Shown here in pieces: positions 17,053 through 24,108 of a DNA stretch of 64,000 nt (position 1 is the first letter of the stretch; each line of letters starts with the position of its first letter). The stretch lies in the NCBI GenBank assembly GCA_965225895.1, contig CBDDBR010000007.1, positions 1 to 64,000 on the forward strand, given 5' to 3'. The notes under the pieces are model-generated. The model did not search any database, was not told the DNA's origin, and was given only the letters and a program-made list of their open reading frames with translations. Position numbers and translations under genes: made by a program. The stretch comes from Endobugula sp965225895. Lineage in GTDB: Bacteria > Pseudomonadota > Gammaproteobacteria > Pseudomonadales > Cellvibrionaceae.

Positions 17053-17440
17053 AGGTCGTAAGAATTAATCTTTAATTATTGTTGAATAAGGTGCCAGTGT
17101 TACTATTTTTACCATTAAGTATTGTGCAAGCTAAGCATCTCGGCAGTTTTGTTTTTGGTGCCGTTAGTTGTAAAGTAGGGTGTTTAGATTTGGTGGTTTC
17201 ATTTTAGGTGTGCCACTAAGTAATAACGATGTTTTGGGTAGTTAAATATTCTTAATTTGGTGCTAGTAGTAAAATCACCACATACGGTTTTCTTATCGTC
17301 GCGGTTGTTGGTAAAAGCTACACTTCCGTTTCGCAACGAGAGTTCGTTTTAGTGTAGTGCGTCGCGCCTATAACAAGTACATGTAGCGGACAAAAAATTG
17401 CGCCGCTGCGCTCTACAATTTTTAGCCCCTAATGTGGGCG
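17049..17440 (+). repeat. Gene-less cassette unit A (cassette 3)
   Basis: 392 bases from crossover to crossover, beginning TTATAGGTCGTAAG. It is the first of four near-identical units (A, B, C and D). The last 75 or so bases form the attC and are identical in A, B and C; the body varies at scattered single positions. The largest conserved frame is only about 40 codons, with no clear ribosome site. A possible structural RNA or promoter cassette. Confidence 0.85.
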
Positions 17441-17444
17441 TTAT
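17366..17444 (+). repeat. attC: attC site 3
   Basis: R'' core CCTATAAC at 17367-17374 and R' core GGGCGTTATG, crossover at 17440/17441. Inner stem AAAAATTG / CAATTTTT with a GCGCCGCTGCGC top. It ends with the AGCCCCTAATGTGGGCGTTA form seen in Vibrio-type sites. Confidence 0.88.
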
Positions 17445-17455
17445 GCACTAAAACG

Positions 17456-17899
17456 ATGAATGAATTGATATTTAAATTTGACGAGCCTGAACATGGCTGG
17501 ATGGATCTCAGTATTGCCGACGAAGAGCGTGAAGTAGTAATGGTAATTTCTGATGTGCCTTGTAATTCAGTATACAAATTGGCGGATATACTTCTAAGTT
17601 TGCAGTCAGGTTCTAAAGCTGAAGAGGTTGAATTTTCACTCGAGCCAGACTTCGCTTTATGGAAATTTATCGATCTGAGCGGTAAGCTGGAAATACATGT
17701 ATTTCCTGATTCTGGTCGTGACAAACCTAGTGTATTTAAAGGTGAGCGAGTTAAAGTAATTCATCGTCTATATAAAGCCTTAAAAGACCTTGAATCTTTG
17801 CAGTGTTGGAAAACCCCTGAAGCCACAAATAGCAACTGGTCTTGGGAGTTTCCGTACCAAGAACTTAATCAGTTCAGAACGAGGGCCGAAAGTGCATAA
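17456..17899 (+). CDS. Cassette 4 gene: unknown soluble protein
   Basis: 147 residues from ATG 17456; an in-frame ATG at 17432 lies inside the preceding attC and would add eight residues. The protein is acidic and soluble, with beta-rich segments (EVVMVISDVPCNSVYKLADI, GKLEIHVFPDSG) and a helical end. It resembles cassette-type hypothetical or immunity-like proteins only in size. The stop codon is part of the R'' core of the next attC. No family recognised. Confidence 0.6.
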   Translation: MNELIFKFDEPEHGWMDLSIADEEREVVMVISDVPCNSVYKLADILLSLQSGSKAEEVEFSLEPDFALWKFIDLSGKLEIHVFPDSGRDKPSVFKGERVKVIHRLYKALKDLESLQCWKTPEATNSNWSWEFPYQELNQFRTRAESA

Positions 17900-17972
17900 C
17901 AAACATATTAAAAACCGCCCACAAAAAGCGTGGGCTGGACTCGCTAACACTCGCCTTTTATATGGGCGTTAT
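17894..17972 (+). repeat. attC: attC site 4
   Basis: R'' core GCATAAC and R' core GGGCGTTATG, crossover at 17968/17969. Inner CGCCCAC / GTGGGC-type pairing. The inner arm is similar to site 11 (GCTGGAC..GCTAAC). Confidence 0.85.
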
Positions 17973-17981
17973 GTGTAAAAT

Positions 17982-18290
17982 ATGAATAAAGTATATAAAG
18001 GAATATTGGCTTTTGGTGGTTTAACGATTGTTGCAAGTATTGGAATGTACCAAAGCTATAATGAAGCTTACAATTTTTCAGCAAAAGGTATTGTGACGGA
18101 GGCAAAGTGGAATACACGAAATCATCAAATGTCTTTGTTTGTAATAAAAGAAAAACTGGCAAGTAAAAAGCTTCATCATGCGCAGGTAATTCTTGAACAA
18201 AACCAAATAAAAGTCGGTGATAGCTTTGTAAAAGAAGCCGCATCAAAATTTTGTAAAATTAACGAACTGGTAGTTCAGTGTATAAAATAA
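17982..18290 (+). CDS. Cassette 5 gene: small exported or membrane-anchored protein
   Basis: 102 residues. An N-terminal hydrophobic stretch (GILAFGGLTIVASIGMY) acts as a signal anchor, followed by a polar basic domain with two late cysteines (KFCKINELVVQCIK). It begins 14 bases after the attC crossover, so any ribosome site would have to lie in the attC end. No family recognised. Confidence 0.5.
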   Translation: MNKVYKGILAFGGLTIVASIGMYQSYNEAYNFSAKGIVTEAKWNTRNHQMSLFVIKEKLASKKLHHAQVILEQNQIKVGDSFVKEAASKFCKINELVVQCIK

Positions 18291-18388
18291 CACATAACAA
18301 AACTGTCAAATACATTCCAGCCGCAAAAAGCGCGGCTTCCATCGGACTGGCTACGCGCTGCTTCGCCAGCCGTTTACAGTGGCGTTAC
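18291..18388 (+). repeat. attC: attC site 5
   Basis: R'' core CACATAAC and R' core GGCGTTACA, crossover at 18384/18385. GCCGCAAAAAGCGCGGC and CTGGCTACGCGCTGCTTCGCCAG form the inner stems. Confidence 0.85.
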
Positions 18389-18396
18389 AAGGCATT

Positions 18397-18675
18397 ATGA
18401 GTATACGAACTAAAGCATATTTAAATGCGGTTTCTACATTGGTTCTATTGGTGGTTGTAGAAATTATAGTTTTAAAATTGGCCCAACATTTAGGTTTTAG
18501 TTGGATTTTATTTGTATTCGCACCAATAGCTTTATTAGTGGCTATTTTATTTTGGTTGCATCGTAGTACAGGTGTACGTTGTTCTAGCTGTAATAACCTT
18601 TATGGTGTAAGTATAGGTTTAGGTGGCTGGCCTTCCGTTCCGCCAAAATGTTTAAGTTGCGGTGCTAATAATTAA
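18397..18675 (+). CDS. Cassette 6 gene: two-helix membrane protein with zinc-ribbon tail
   Basis: 92 residues from ATG 18397; a GTG at 18379 in the attC is in frame. Two membrane segments (VSTLVLLVVVEIIVLKL, WILFVFAPIALLVAILFWL) are followed by a short zinc ribbon with CSSC and CLSC pairs. A membrane-tethered metal-binding protein is the likely architecture; function unknown. Confidence 0.55.
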   Translation: MSIRTKAYLNAVSTLVLLVVVEIIVLKLAQHLGFSWILFVFAPIALLVAILFWLHRSTGVRCSSCNNLYGVSIGLGGWPSVPPKCLSCGANN

Positions 18676-18678
18676 TGC

Positions 18679-18776
18679 CTTGTAACAAGGTGTTCAATTA
18701 CGTTACAGCCGCAAAAAGCGCGGCTTCCACGGGACAACCTACGCGCTGCTTCGGTTGCCCATTAACGCGGCGTTAT
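18679..18776 (+). repeat. attC: attC site 6
   Basis: R'' core CTTGTAAC and R' core GGCGTTATAG, crossover at 18772/18773. Shares GCCGCAAAAAGCGCGGCTTCC with site 5. Confidence 0.85.
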
Positions 18777-19164
18777 AGGTCGTAAAAATTAATTTTTAAT
18801 TATTGTTGAATATTGTGCCAGCGTTACTATTTTTACCATTAAGGTTTGTGCAAGCTAAGTATCTCGGCAGTTTTGTTTTTGGTGCCGTTAGTTGTAAAGT
18901 AGGGTGTTTGGATTTTGTGGTTTCGTTTTAGGTGTGCCACTAAGTAATGATAGTGTTTCGTGTAGTTAGGTATTCTTAATTTGGTGCTAGTAGTTGTACC
19001 ACCACATAAGGTTTTCTTATTGTCGCGATTGTTGGTACAGGCTACACTTCCGTTTCGCAGCGTGTGTTCGTTTTAGTGTAACGCGTCGCTCCTATAACAA
19101 GTACATGTAGCGGACAAAAAATTGCGCCGCTGCGCTCTACAATTTTTAGCCCCTAATGTGGGCG
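18773..19164 (+). repeat. Gene-less cassette unit B (cassette 7)
   Basis: 392 bases, second copy of the repeated unit. It is followed directly by unit C, so B and C form a tandem pair. The same short frame starting near GTGCCAGCG and ending at TTTTAG is kept, but with several changed residues. Confidence 0.85.
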
Positions 19165-19168
19165 TTAT
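19090..19168 (+). repeat. attC: attC site 7
   Basis: R'' core CCTATAAC at 19091-19098, R' core GGGCGTTATAG, crossover at 19164/19165. Identical to attC site 3 across the core-to-core part. Confidence 0.88.
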
Positions 19169-19556
19169 AGGTCGTAAAAATTAATTTTTAATTGTTGTTG
19201 TATATTGTGCCAGTGTTACTATTTTTACCATTAAATATTGTGCAAGTTAAGTATCTCGGCAGTTTTGTTTTTGGTGCCGTTAGTTGTAAAGTAGGGGGTT
19301 TAGATTTTGTGGTTTCGTTTTAGGTGTGCCACTAAGCAATAATAGTATTTTGGGTAGTTAGGTATTCTTAATTTGGTGCTAGTAGTTATATCACCACATA
19401 CGGTTTTCTTATCGTCGCGGTTGCTGGTAAAAGCTACACTTCCGTTTCGCAGCGTGTGTTCGTTTTAATATGGCGCGTCGCACCTATAACAAGTACATGT
19501 AGCGGACAAAAAATTGCGCCGCTGCGCTCTACAATTTTTAGCCCCTAATGTGGGCG
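19165..19556 (+). repeat. Gene-less cassette unit C (cassette 8)
   Basis: 392 bases, third copy. Differences from A and B are single-base changes spread over the first 310 bases, with no length change. Confidence 0.85.
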
Positions 19557-19560
19557 TTAG
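19482..19560 (+). repeat. attC: attC site 8
   Basis: R'' core CCTATAAC and R' core GGGCGTTAG, crossover at 19556/19557. Same sequence as sites 3 and 7 between the cores. Confidence 0.88.
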
Positions 19561-19571
19561 CTGTTAAAATA

Positions 19572-19979
19572 ATGAAAACACCACTAAAAATTACAATAGG
19601 GTATTTACTAATAGGCGGCTTTGTCGGTGCAATTTGGCCATTGTTAAATCTAGGCCCAAATCACCCAGAATTCGAAGCTCAATCATTGGCATATCAACTA
19701 GGCTCATATGTGCGTGAGTTACTTATTTCTTTAGCGTTCATCACTAGCGGTATTGGTTTAATAAAATATAAATTATGGGCACGTAAAGTTGGTTTGTTTG
19801 CCTTATTCTTTGCTTTTTTTTACGGTGGCAATGCTATGGCTTGGGGCTGGGCTGGTGGCAAACCATCCAGTAATATAATTTTTTATTCTTATCTTATTAG
19901 TTTTGTCTGGTATGGCATATGGTTTTTTATACTTTACCATAAGTCAACCGTCACACAGCTAACAAGGCCATCAATCTGA
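19572..19979 (+). CDS. Cassette 9 gene: four-helix membrane protein
   Basis: 135 residues from ATG 19572; an ATG at 19548 within the attC is in frame and would add eight residues. Four hydrophobic segments (ITIGYLLIGGFVGAIWPLL, LLISLAFITSGIGLI, VGLFALFFAFFYGGNAMAW, IIFYSYLISFVWYGIWFFIL). The last few codons, up to TGA, lie inside the R'' arm of the following attC, so the C-terminus is encoded by the recombination site. No family recognised. Confidence 0.6.
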   Translation: MKTPLKITIGYLLIGGFVGAIWPLLNLGPNHPEFEAQSLAYQLGSYVRELLISLAFITSGIGLIKYKLWARKVGLFALFFAFFYGGNAMAWGWAGGKPSSNIIFYSYLISFVWYGIWFFILYHKSTVTQLTRPSI

Positions 19980-20058
19980 CGGCTTTTCCGTTGTTCGTTT
20001 TTGTGCTTGAATAGCACAACACTCGCAACTACAAAGCCGCAGCTTATGGCGGCGTTAT
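19956..20058 (+). repeat. attC: attC site 9
   Basis: R'' core CAGCTAAC and R' core GGCGTTATAG, crossover at 20054/20055. Inner stem GACGGCTTT / AAAGCCGC and a TGTGCTTGAATAGCACA hairpin. Confidence 0.8.
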
Positions 20059-20445
20059 AGGTCGTAAGGTTTAATTTTAATTATTGTTGAATATCGTGCC
20101 AGCGTTACTATTTTTACCATTAAGCTTTGTGCAATCTAAGTATCTCGGCAGTTTTGTTTTTGGTGCCGTTAATTGTAAAGTAGGGCATTTAGATTTTGTG
20201 GTTTCGTTTTAGGTGTGCCACTAAGTAATAACGGTGTTTCGGGTAGTTAGGTATTTTTAATTTAGTGCTAGTAGTTGTATCACCACATACGGTTTTCTTA
20301 TCGTCGCGGTTGTTGGTAAAAGCTACACTTCCGCTTCGCAACGAGTGTTAGTTTTAGTGTAACGCGTCGCCCCTATAACAAGTACATGTAGCGGACAAAA
20401 AATTGCGCCGCTGCGCTCTACAATTTTCAGCCTCTAATGTGGGCG
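20055..20445 (+). repeat. Gene-less cassette unit D (cassette 10)
   Basis: 391 bases, fourth copy. It is one base shorter than A-C near its start (AATTTTAATT) and has two changes in its attC. The unit is separated from C by cassette 9. Confidence 0.85.
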
Positions 20446-20449
20446 TTAT
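20371..20449 (+). repeat. attC: attC site 10
   Basis: R'' core CCTATAAC, R' core GGGCGTTATG, crossover at 20445/20446. Two substitutions relative to sites 3, 7 and 8 near the 3' end. Confidence 0.87.
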
Positions 20450-20768
20450 GTGTAAAAGCTAAAAAAGTAACTCTGTACCATAAGCCCCCGCTGTTTTATT
20501 TTGGGCTTGTGGTTGTAAAAAGCAGTATTTGCAAAGTAGGGCGTGTACCACTCGCAATATCGCTCCATTCGTAAGACGGTGTAGTGGTACTTTCATCATC
20601 GCAACTTTGCTAAACCTGTGTCCATTAATATGGCAGTGGCCAATTAATGGGGGGGATTTTTTAGTTGGCGTGGTGTGTTTAAGCTTTGTAAATTAAACTT
20701 ACCACATAACAAGAACATCAAAAATCGCCTACGGCTGGACGCGCTAACGCGCGCCTTTTATGTTGGCG
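20446..20768 (+). other. Gene-less cassette 11, possible diverged relative of units A-D
   Basis: 323 bases without a usable reading frame. Parts line up by eye with the A-D units: CTGTTTTATTTTGGG against CAGTTTTGTTTTTGG, a shared TGTAAA...AAAGTAGGG block with a short insertion, and TTTCATCATCGC against TTTCTTATCGTCGC. GTACCACT is repeated inverted as AGTGGTAC about 50 bases later. Confidence 0.6.
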
Positions 20769-20772
20769 TTAT
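20703..20772 (+). repeat. attC: attC site 11
   Basis: R'' core CACATAAC and R' core TGGCGTTATAC, crossover at 20768/20769. Inner arm GCTGGACGCGCTAACGCGCGCC resembles site 4. Confidence 0.85.
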
Positions 20773-20777
20773 ACGTC

Positions 20778-21077
20778 ATGAATAGAAAACCTTATAAGTT
20801 AAATGTTGCAGGTGATTTTTACGTTGAAGACGGCGAATGTATTTCATGTGCATTACCTGCCAGCGAATCACCAAGCTTGATTGGTGAGGACGAAGCATCG
20901 AAGTATGGGTATCACTGTTACTTTAAAAAGCAACCTCAAACCACAGAAGAAATAGACGAAGCTATAAATGCTATGCATGTATCATGCTGTTGGGCTTTAA
21001 GATATAAAGGCAAAGATGCCAGTACAATTAATAAAATTAAGGCAGTTAATCTGCAAGAGCAAATTGACTATGAATAA
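20778..21077 (+). CDS. Cassette 12 gene: ferredoxin-like small cysteine protein
   Basis: 99 residues from ATG 20778; an attC-borne ATG at 20760 is in frame. The sequence GDFYVEDGECISCALPASESPSLI has the CxxC and a following proline seen in small single-cluster ferredoxin-like proteins. Further cysteine and histidine residues follow (YHCYFKKQPQT, HVSCCWALRYKG). The similarity to proteins annotated as ferredoxin is from memory of the pattern; metal or cluster binding is inference. Confidence 0.5.
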   Translation: MNRKPYKLNVAGDFYVEDGECISCALPASESPSLIGEDEASKYGYHCYFKKQPQTTEEIDEAINAMHVSCCWALRYKGKDASTINKIKAVNLQEQIDYE

Positions 21078-21078
21078 A

Positions 21079-21152
21079 CGTATAACAAGTCAAACCAGTT
21101 CGCAGCTATCGCTGCCGGACTCACTAACGTTCGCCGCTGTTTGAGGCGTTAT
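21079..21152 (+). repeat. attC: attC site 12
   Basis: R'' core CGTATAAC and R' core GAGGCGTTATG, crossover at 21148/21149. Inner CAGTTCGCAGC / GCCGCTG-type pairing. This is the last attC seen in the array. Confidence 0.85.
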
Positions 21153-21179
21153 GCGCTATAGGTACTGCGAGCATTAAAG

Positions 21180-21902
21180 ATGATATTAGACTGTTCGAGT
21201 TACGAAACTGCCAAAGATTCATTGTTGAAAATATTCAATGTCTCCGAAATTGAATTGGTCAATTTATTAAAGAGTTCAAATCCATTTGATCATGCATCTT
21301 TACCACCTGAAGATGCTTTATTTGATCATGCCTGTTCCATAGCTGGATATCCCGAAGACGATATTAAGGTAATGTGGTTTCACGGTACTCGTATTGAAGA
21401 TGAAACCCTTTTCCATAAACACGGAATTCTTACAAAAACTGATGCAAGAAAACTCTTAGAGCCTAGGTTAAAAGAATTAGCAGCTGGTTTGGAGTCCACA
21501 GGTAGCAATCCATTTTCAGTGTCACTTTCTGGAAAAGAAGGCCCGCACGATGAAGGCCCATTTGCTTTCCTAATTCGCGAAGTCGCTATACATGCCCCAT
21601 CACCTTGCCACAACTATCTGGAGGCGCCAGAAATAGTAGAGGATCTGGCAGGGATCATGCTCGGTCAAAATTACATAAAATTAGTTGATCGCTTTAAACA
21701 GATTTCTCGTCCATGTGTGGTAGCCTTTTTAGCTCCAGCTAAGGGGTGCGAGATTCCTCATGTTTTAATGTATATGAAACTTGTCATAGATGGGTACACA
21801 GAATTAGATGCAGGTGCTGCCGCCAATACATTCTTTGATGCAGAAGGGGAAGTAGTACCTCCCGAGAGAATTCATCGTGTAGAGGTGGTAATTGGCGCCT
21901 AG
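21180..21902 (+). CDS. Cassette 13 gene: unknown protein, 3' end probably cut by IS30
   Basis: 240 residues from ATG 21180 to a TAG whose bases belong to the IS30 end (CCTAG from 21898). The last pre-insertion codons encode ...RVEVVIG, so the natural C-terminus is unknown, and no attC follows. The protein is acidic with segments such as MWFHGTRIEDETLFHKHGIL and HDEGPFAFLIREVAIH. The WFHGTR...LFHKHGIL part recalls ADP-ribosyltransferase-like folds where a substrate-facing HGT motif occurs, but this is a weak resemblance. No family assigned. Confidence 0.55.
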   Translation: MILDCSSYETAKDSLLKIFNVSEIELVNLLKSSNPFDHASLPPEDALFDHACSIAGYPEDDIKVMWFHGTRIEDETLFHKHGILTKTDARKLLEPRLKELAAGLESTGSNPFSVSLSGKEGPHDEGPFAFLIREVAIHAPSPCHNYLEAPEIVEDLAGIMLGQNYIKLVDRFKQISRPCVVAFLAPAKGCEIPHVLMYMKLVIDGYTELDAGAAANTFFDAEGEVVPPERIHRVEVVIGA

Positions 21903-22986
21903 TATCAAGTTTGAAGTGCGACAATAGTTGTTAAATACCATAGTACATTTCCTCTGGTGTTTTATAGCTAAATCTTTTTCGTGGTCTAGTGTTTAACTCA
22001 GTAGCAATCTGATCACATTGTCGTTGAGTTATATCTTTCATGCTATCTACTTTGGGTAAATATTGTCTGATCAGCCCATTCACGTGTTCATTGCTTCCTC
22101 TTTCCCAAGAATGATAAGGAGTAGCAAAGTAAAACTTTACCTTATGACGCGCTTCGATTCTTTTGTACTGATGAAATTTTGTTCCGTTGTCGGCAGTGAT
22201 TGTTTTAAAATTAATAGGGTCTCGATTTATCAAGCTAATGGTTTTCTTATTAAGTGCGGCAGTTGTTTTATCGGGTAGTTTTCCAATCATGACATAGCCC
22301 GTTTTCCGCTCTAATAATGTCACAATGCAATGGCTGCTTCCTCGCCCATGAACAGTATCAATTTCCCAGTGCCCCTTGTATTTGCGTGTATCCACGCTGG
22401 CTGGGCGTTCGCTGAGATGCCTTTTTTCAGCCAGTCTGCCTCGACTATCATAAGCATTGTATCGCTTTCTTCTTTGTTTGCTCGATTGTCTTAGATATGT
22501 CCAAAGGTTGCCGCCATTGGCCTTATCTTTCCAAATGTATTGATAGATGGTTTCATGGCTCATTTTATGGTTGACGAGGCCATTTTTTCTCATATAGCCA
22601 ATAACTTGTTCAGGAGACAGCTTCTTTTTGAGTAAGCGCTTTATAAATTTGAAATCTGCTTCACAATAATGACTATTCCGCCTAGAACGCCGTCGCCTTG
22701 CAACGGCGCGACGATTAGCTTTAAAAGCACGATAAGCGGTATCAATGCCATTGCAACGATTGCGGTTAAGCTCTCGGTATATGGTTGAAAAGTGCCTTCC
22801 CAAGTGCCTAGCGATATTTCTAATAGATAAGCCTTGCTGTTTTAGGGTGATCAGTATTATCCTTTCTTCATAGGTGAGCTGTTTATATGTCATTGCGTTT
22901 CACTTCTTGGCGGGAGAGAAAAACAGGAATATTACAGTTCATCTTCTTTTTTAGTAAATGTGTCGCACTTAATATATGAATTCGGC
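21898..22986 (-). mobile_element. IS30-family insertion sequence, copy 2
   Basis: About 1,089 bases, inverted relative to copy 1. The 3' end of the element is at 21898 (CCTAGTATCAAG...AAGTGCGACA) and the 5' end at 22986 (inward GCCGAATTCATATATTAAGTGCGACA). The AAGTGCGACA core is perfect in both ends. No matching target repeat is seen (left flank ..TGGCG, right flank GGTTA..). That is unlike copy 1 and suggests a deletion or rearrangement at one end. Confidence 0.82.
21931..22893 (-). CDS. IS30-family transposase
   Basis: 320 residues, intact. Helix-turn-helix GLSIRNIARHLGRHFSTIYR; DDE core HWEIDTVHG, TADNGTKF (K where copy 1 has E, outside the catalytic triad) and ERGSNEHVNGLIRQYLPK. Same length and start context as the transposase at 4627-5589, with many scattered substitutions. 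It runs toward the end of the cassette array. Confidence 0.9.
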   Translation of the reverse strand: MTYKQLTYEERIILITLKQQGLSIRNIARHLGRHFSTIYRELNRNRCNGIDTAYRAFKANRRAVARRRRSRRNSHYCEADFKFIKRLLKKKLSPEQVIGYMRKNGLVNHKMSHETIYQYIWKDKANGGNLWTYLRQSSKQRRKRYNAYDSRGRLAEKRHLSERPASVDTRKYKGHWEIDTVHGRGSSHCIVTLLERKTGYVMIGKLPDKTTAALNKKTISLINRDPINFKTITADNGTKFHQYKRIEARHKVKFYFATPYHSWERGSNEHVNGLIRQYLPKVDSMKDITQRQCDQIATELNTRPRKRFSYKTPEEMYYGI

Positions 22987-23100
22987 GGTTATTACAATGG
23001 TTTTGCTCGCACATCGAAAAAACTTACATTAATAAATACAGCGCATAGTATTGTTGAGATTACTCTTATGGGGGCAATTATTGGCGCATTTTCTTCATGA
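22987..23100 (+). pseudogene. Gene remnant at the right edge of IS30 copy 2
   Basis: Immediately outside the element an open frame of 37 codons plus stop reads GYYNGFARTSKKLTLINTAH and then a hydrophobic tail ending GAIIGAFSS. It has no start codon of its own at the edge and looks like the C-terminal end of a membrane protein. It does not continue the frame of cassette 13 on the other side. The rest of the gap to 23297 shows no gene. Confidence 0.45.
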
Positions 23101-23297
23101 ATTTTTATTTACAGCACAGCCATATTTACAACACCGCCATCTTTAACGTCGCCATTTATAAGTTGAGTTTGTGAGAAAAATAAGTATTAAGGTATGATGT
23201 TGTTGGATTATTTGTCTATCTTGATATGTGTTTTTGAAATTTTTTTTACTTATAAACTGAATGTGTGGCTTGAATACCGTTTGTTAATATGCGGTTA

Positions 23298-24065
23298 TTA
23301 TTTAATGGTGTGTATTTTTTTCTTTAAGCGTTGTTCTCTTTGGTGTTGTATGTCTGCTTTTTGTATTTCTGTTTTAACAAAATCTAAGTGACCGCGTACG
23401 GCATTTCTTGCGGCGTCACCGTTGCCTGTTAGAATGCCGTTGAGCATAGCGGTATGTTGTTCGACTATTTTTTTTCTGCGTTCGGGTGCGCTGTATAGTG
23501 TTTCTAGATTAGCGGTGACACTTTTTTCTATCATTTTTAGGGAGCTTTTCATGGCGTGGGGCAATATATAGTTTTGTGTTGCTTCTGCAATCGATAGGTG
23601 AAAAGCTAAGTCTGCAGCGGCTTCTATGTCTGGGCTATTTTGTGCGTTGTGTAATACTAACCACTGATCAAATTTATCTTGTATGTTTTTTTTGTCTTCC
23701 GGTGTTGCTTTTTCGGCGGCTAAAAAGCAGCAAGCTTCTTCGAGGGCGTGACGGTATTCAAGTATGTCGTATTTAAAGTCTTCATTTTCTTCAAATAATG
23801 CCAGCAGCGGATCTGAAATAGAGGTTTCGATTTTGTCGGATACGTAGGTGCCGCCACCTTGTACTCGTGTAATTAAGCCTTGTGATTCAAGTTTAGATAG
23901 GGCGGCTCGCACAGACGGTCTGGATGTGTTGAGTTGCTCTGCTAATGTTCTTTCTGAGGGGAGCTTTTCACCAGCTTGGTAAGCGCCCGTTAAGATCATG
24001 TTGTTGAGTTGTTCTAAAATGACGTCAGAAATACGTGCTTGTTTTGATGAATCATTACGTATCAA
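23298..24065 (-). CDS. lldR: GntR/FadR-family (FCD) regulator of lactate genes
   Basis: About 255 residues. N-terminal winged helix (AGEKLPSERTLAEQLNTSRPSVRAALSKLE, with GLITRVQGGGTYV) and a C-terminal FCD ligand-binding domain (EYRHALEEACCFLAA, DLAFHLSIAEAT, EQHTAMLNGI). Start placed at a TTG (24065) with GGAG six bases upstream; a GTG at 24134 would extend it and overlap lldD by 26 bases. It follows L-lactate dehydrogenase on the same strand. Two PdhR/LldR-type palindromes in the divergent promoter are its likely targets. Repression lifted by lactate is inference. Confidence 0.82.
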   Translation of the reverse strand: MIRNDSSKQARISDVILEQLNNMILTGAYQAGEKLPSERTLAEQLNTSRPSVRAALSKLESQGLITRVQGGGTYVSDKIETSISDPLLALFEENEDFKYDILEYRHALEEACCFLAAEKATPEDKKNIQDKFDQWLVLHNAQNSPDIEAAADLAFHLSIAEATQNYILPHAMKSSLKMIEKSVTANLETLYSAPERRKKIVEQHTAMLNGILTGNGDAARNAVRGHLDFVKTEIQKADIQHQREQRLKKKIHTIK

Positions 24066-24108
24066 AAAATACTCCACTGCGTGCTCGATCGTTATAGAGT
24101 GTAATATA

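Noticed and set aside
17049..20449. The repeats might be a CRISPR array.
   Set aside because: Units are about 390 bases, not 25-40, and they are spaced by genes; each carries an attC. They are integron cassettes.
4530..22986. The two IS30 copies could bound a composite transposon.
   Set aside because: The segment between them holds conserved core genes in native order (ygfB-pepP-ubiH-ubiI) and the elements are diverged and in opposite orientation, with a target repeat at only one of them. Separate insertions are more likely.
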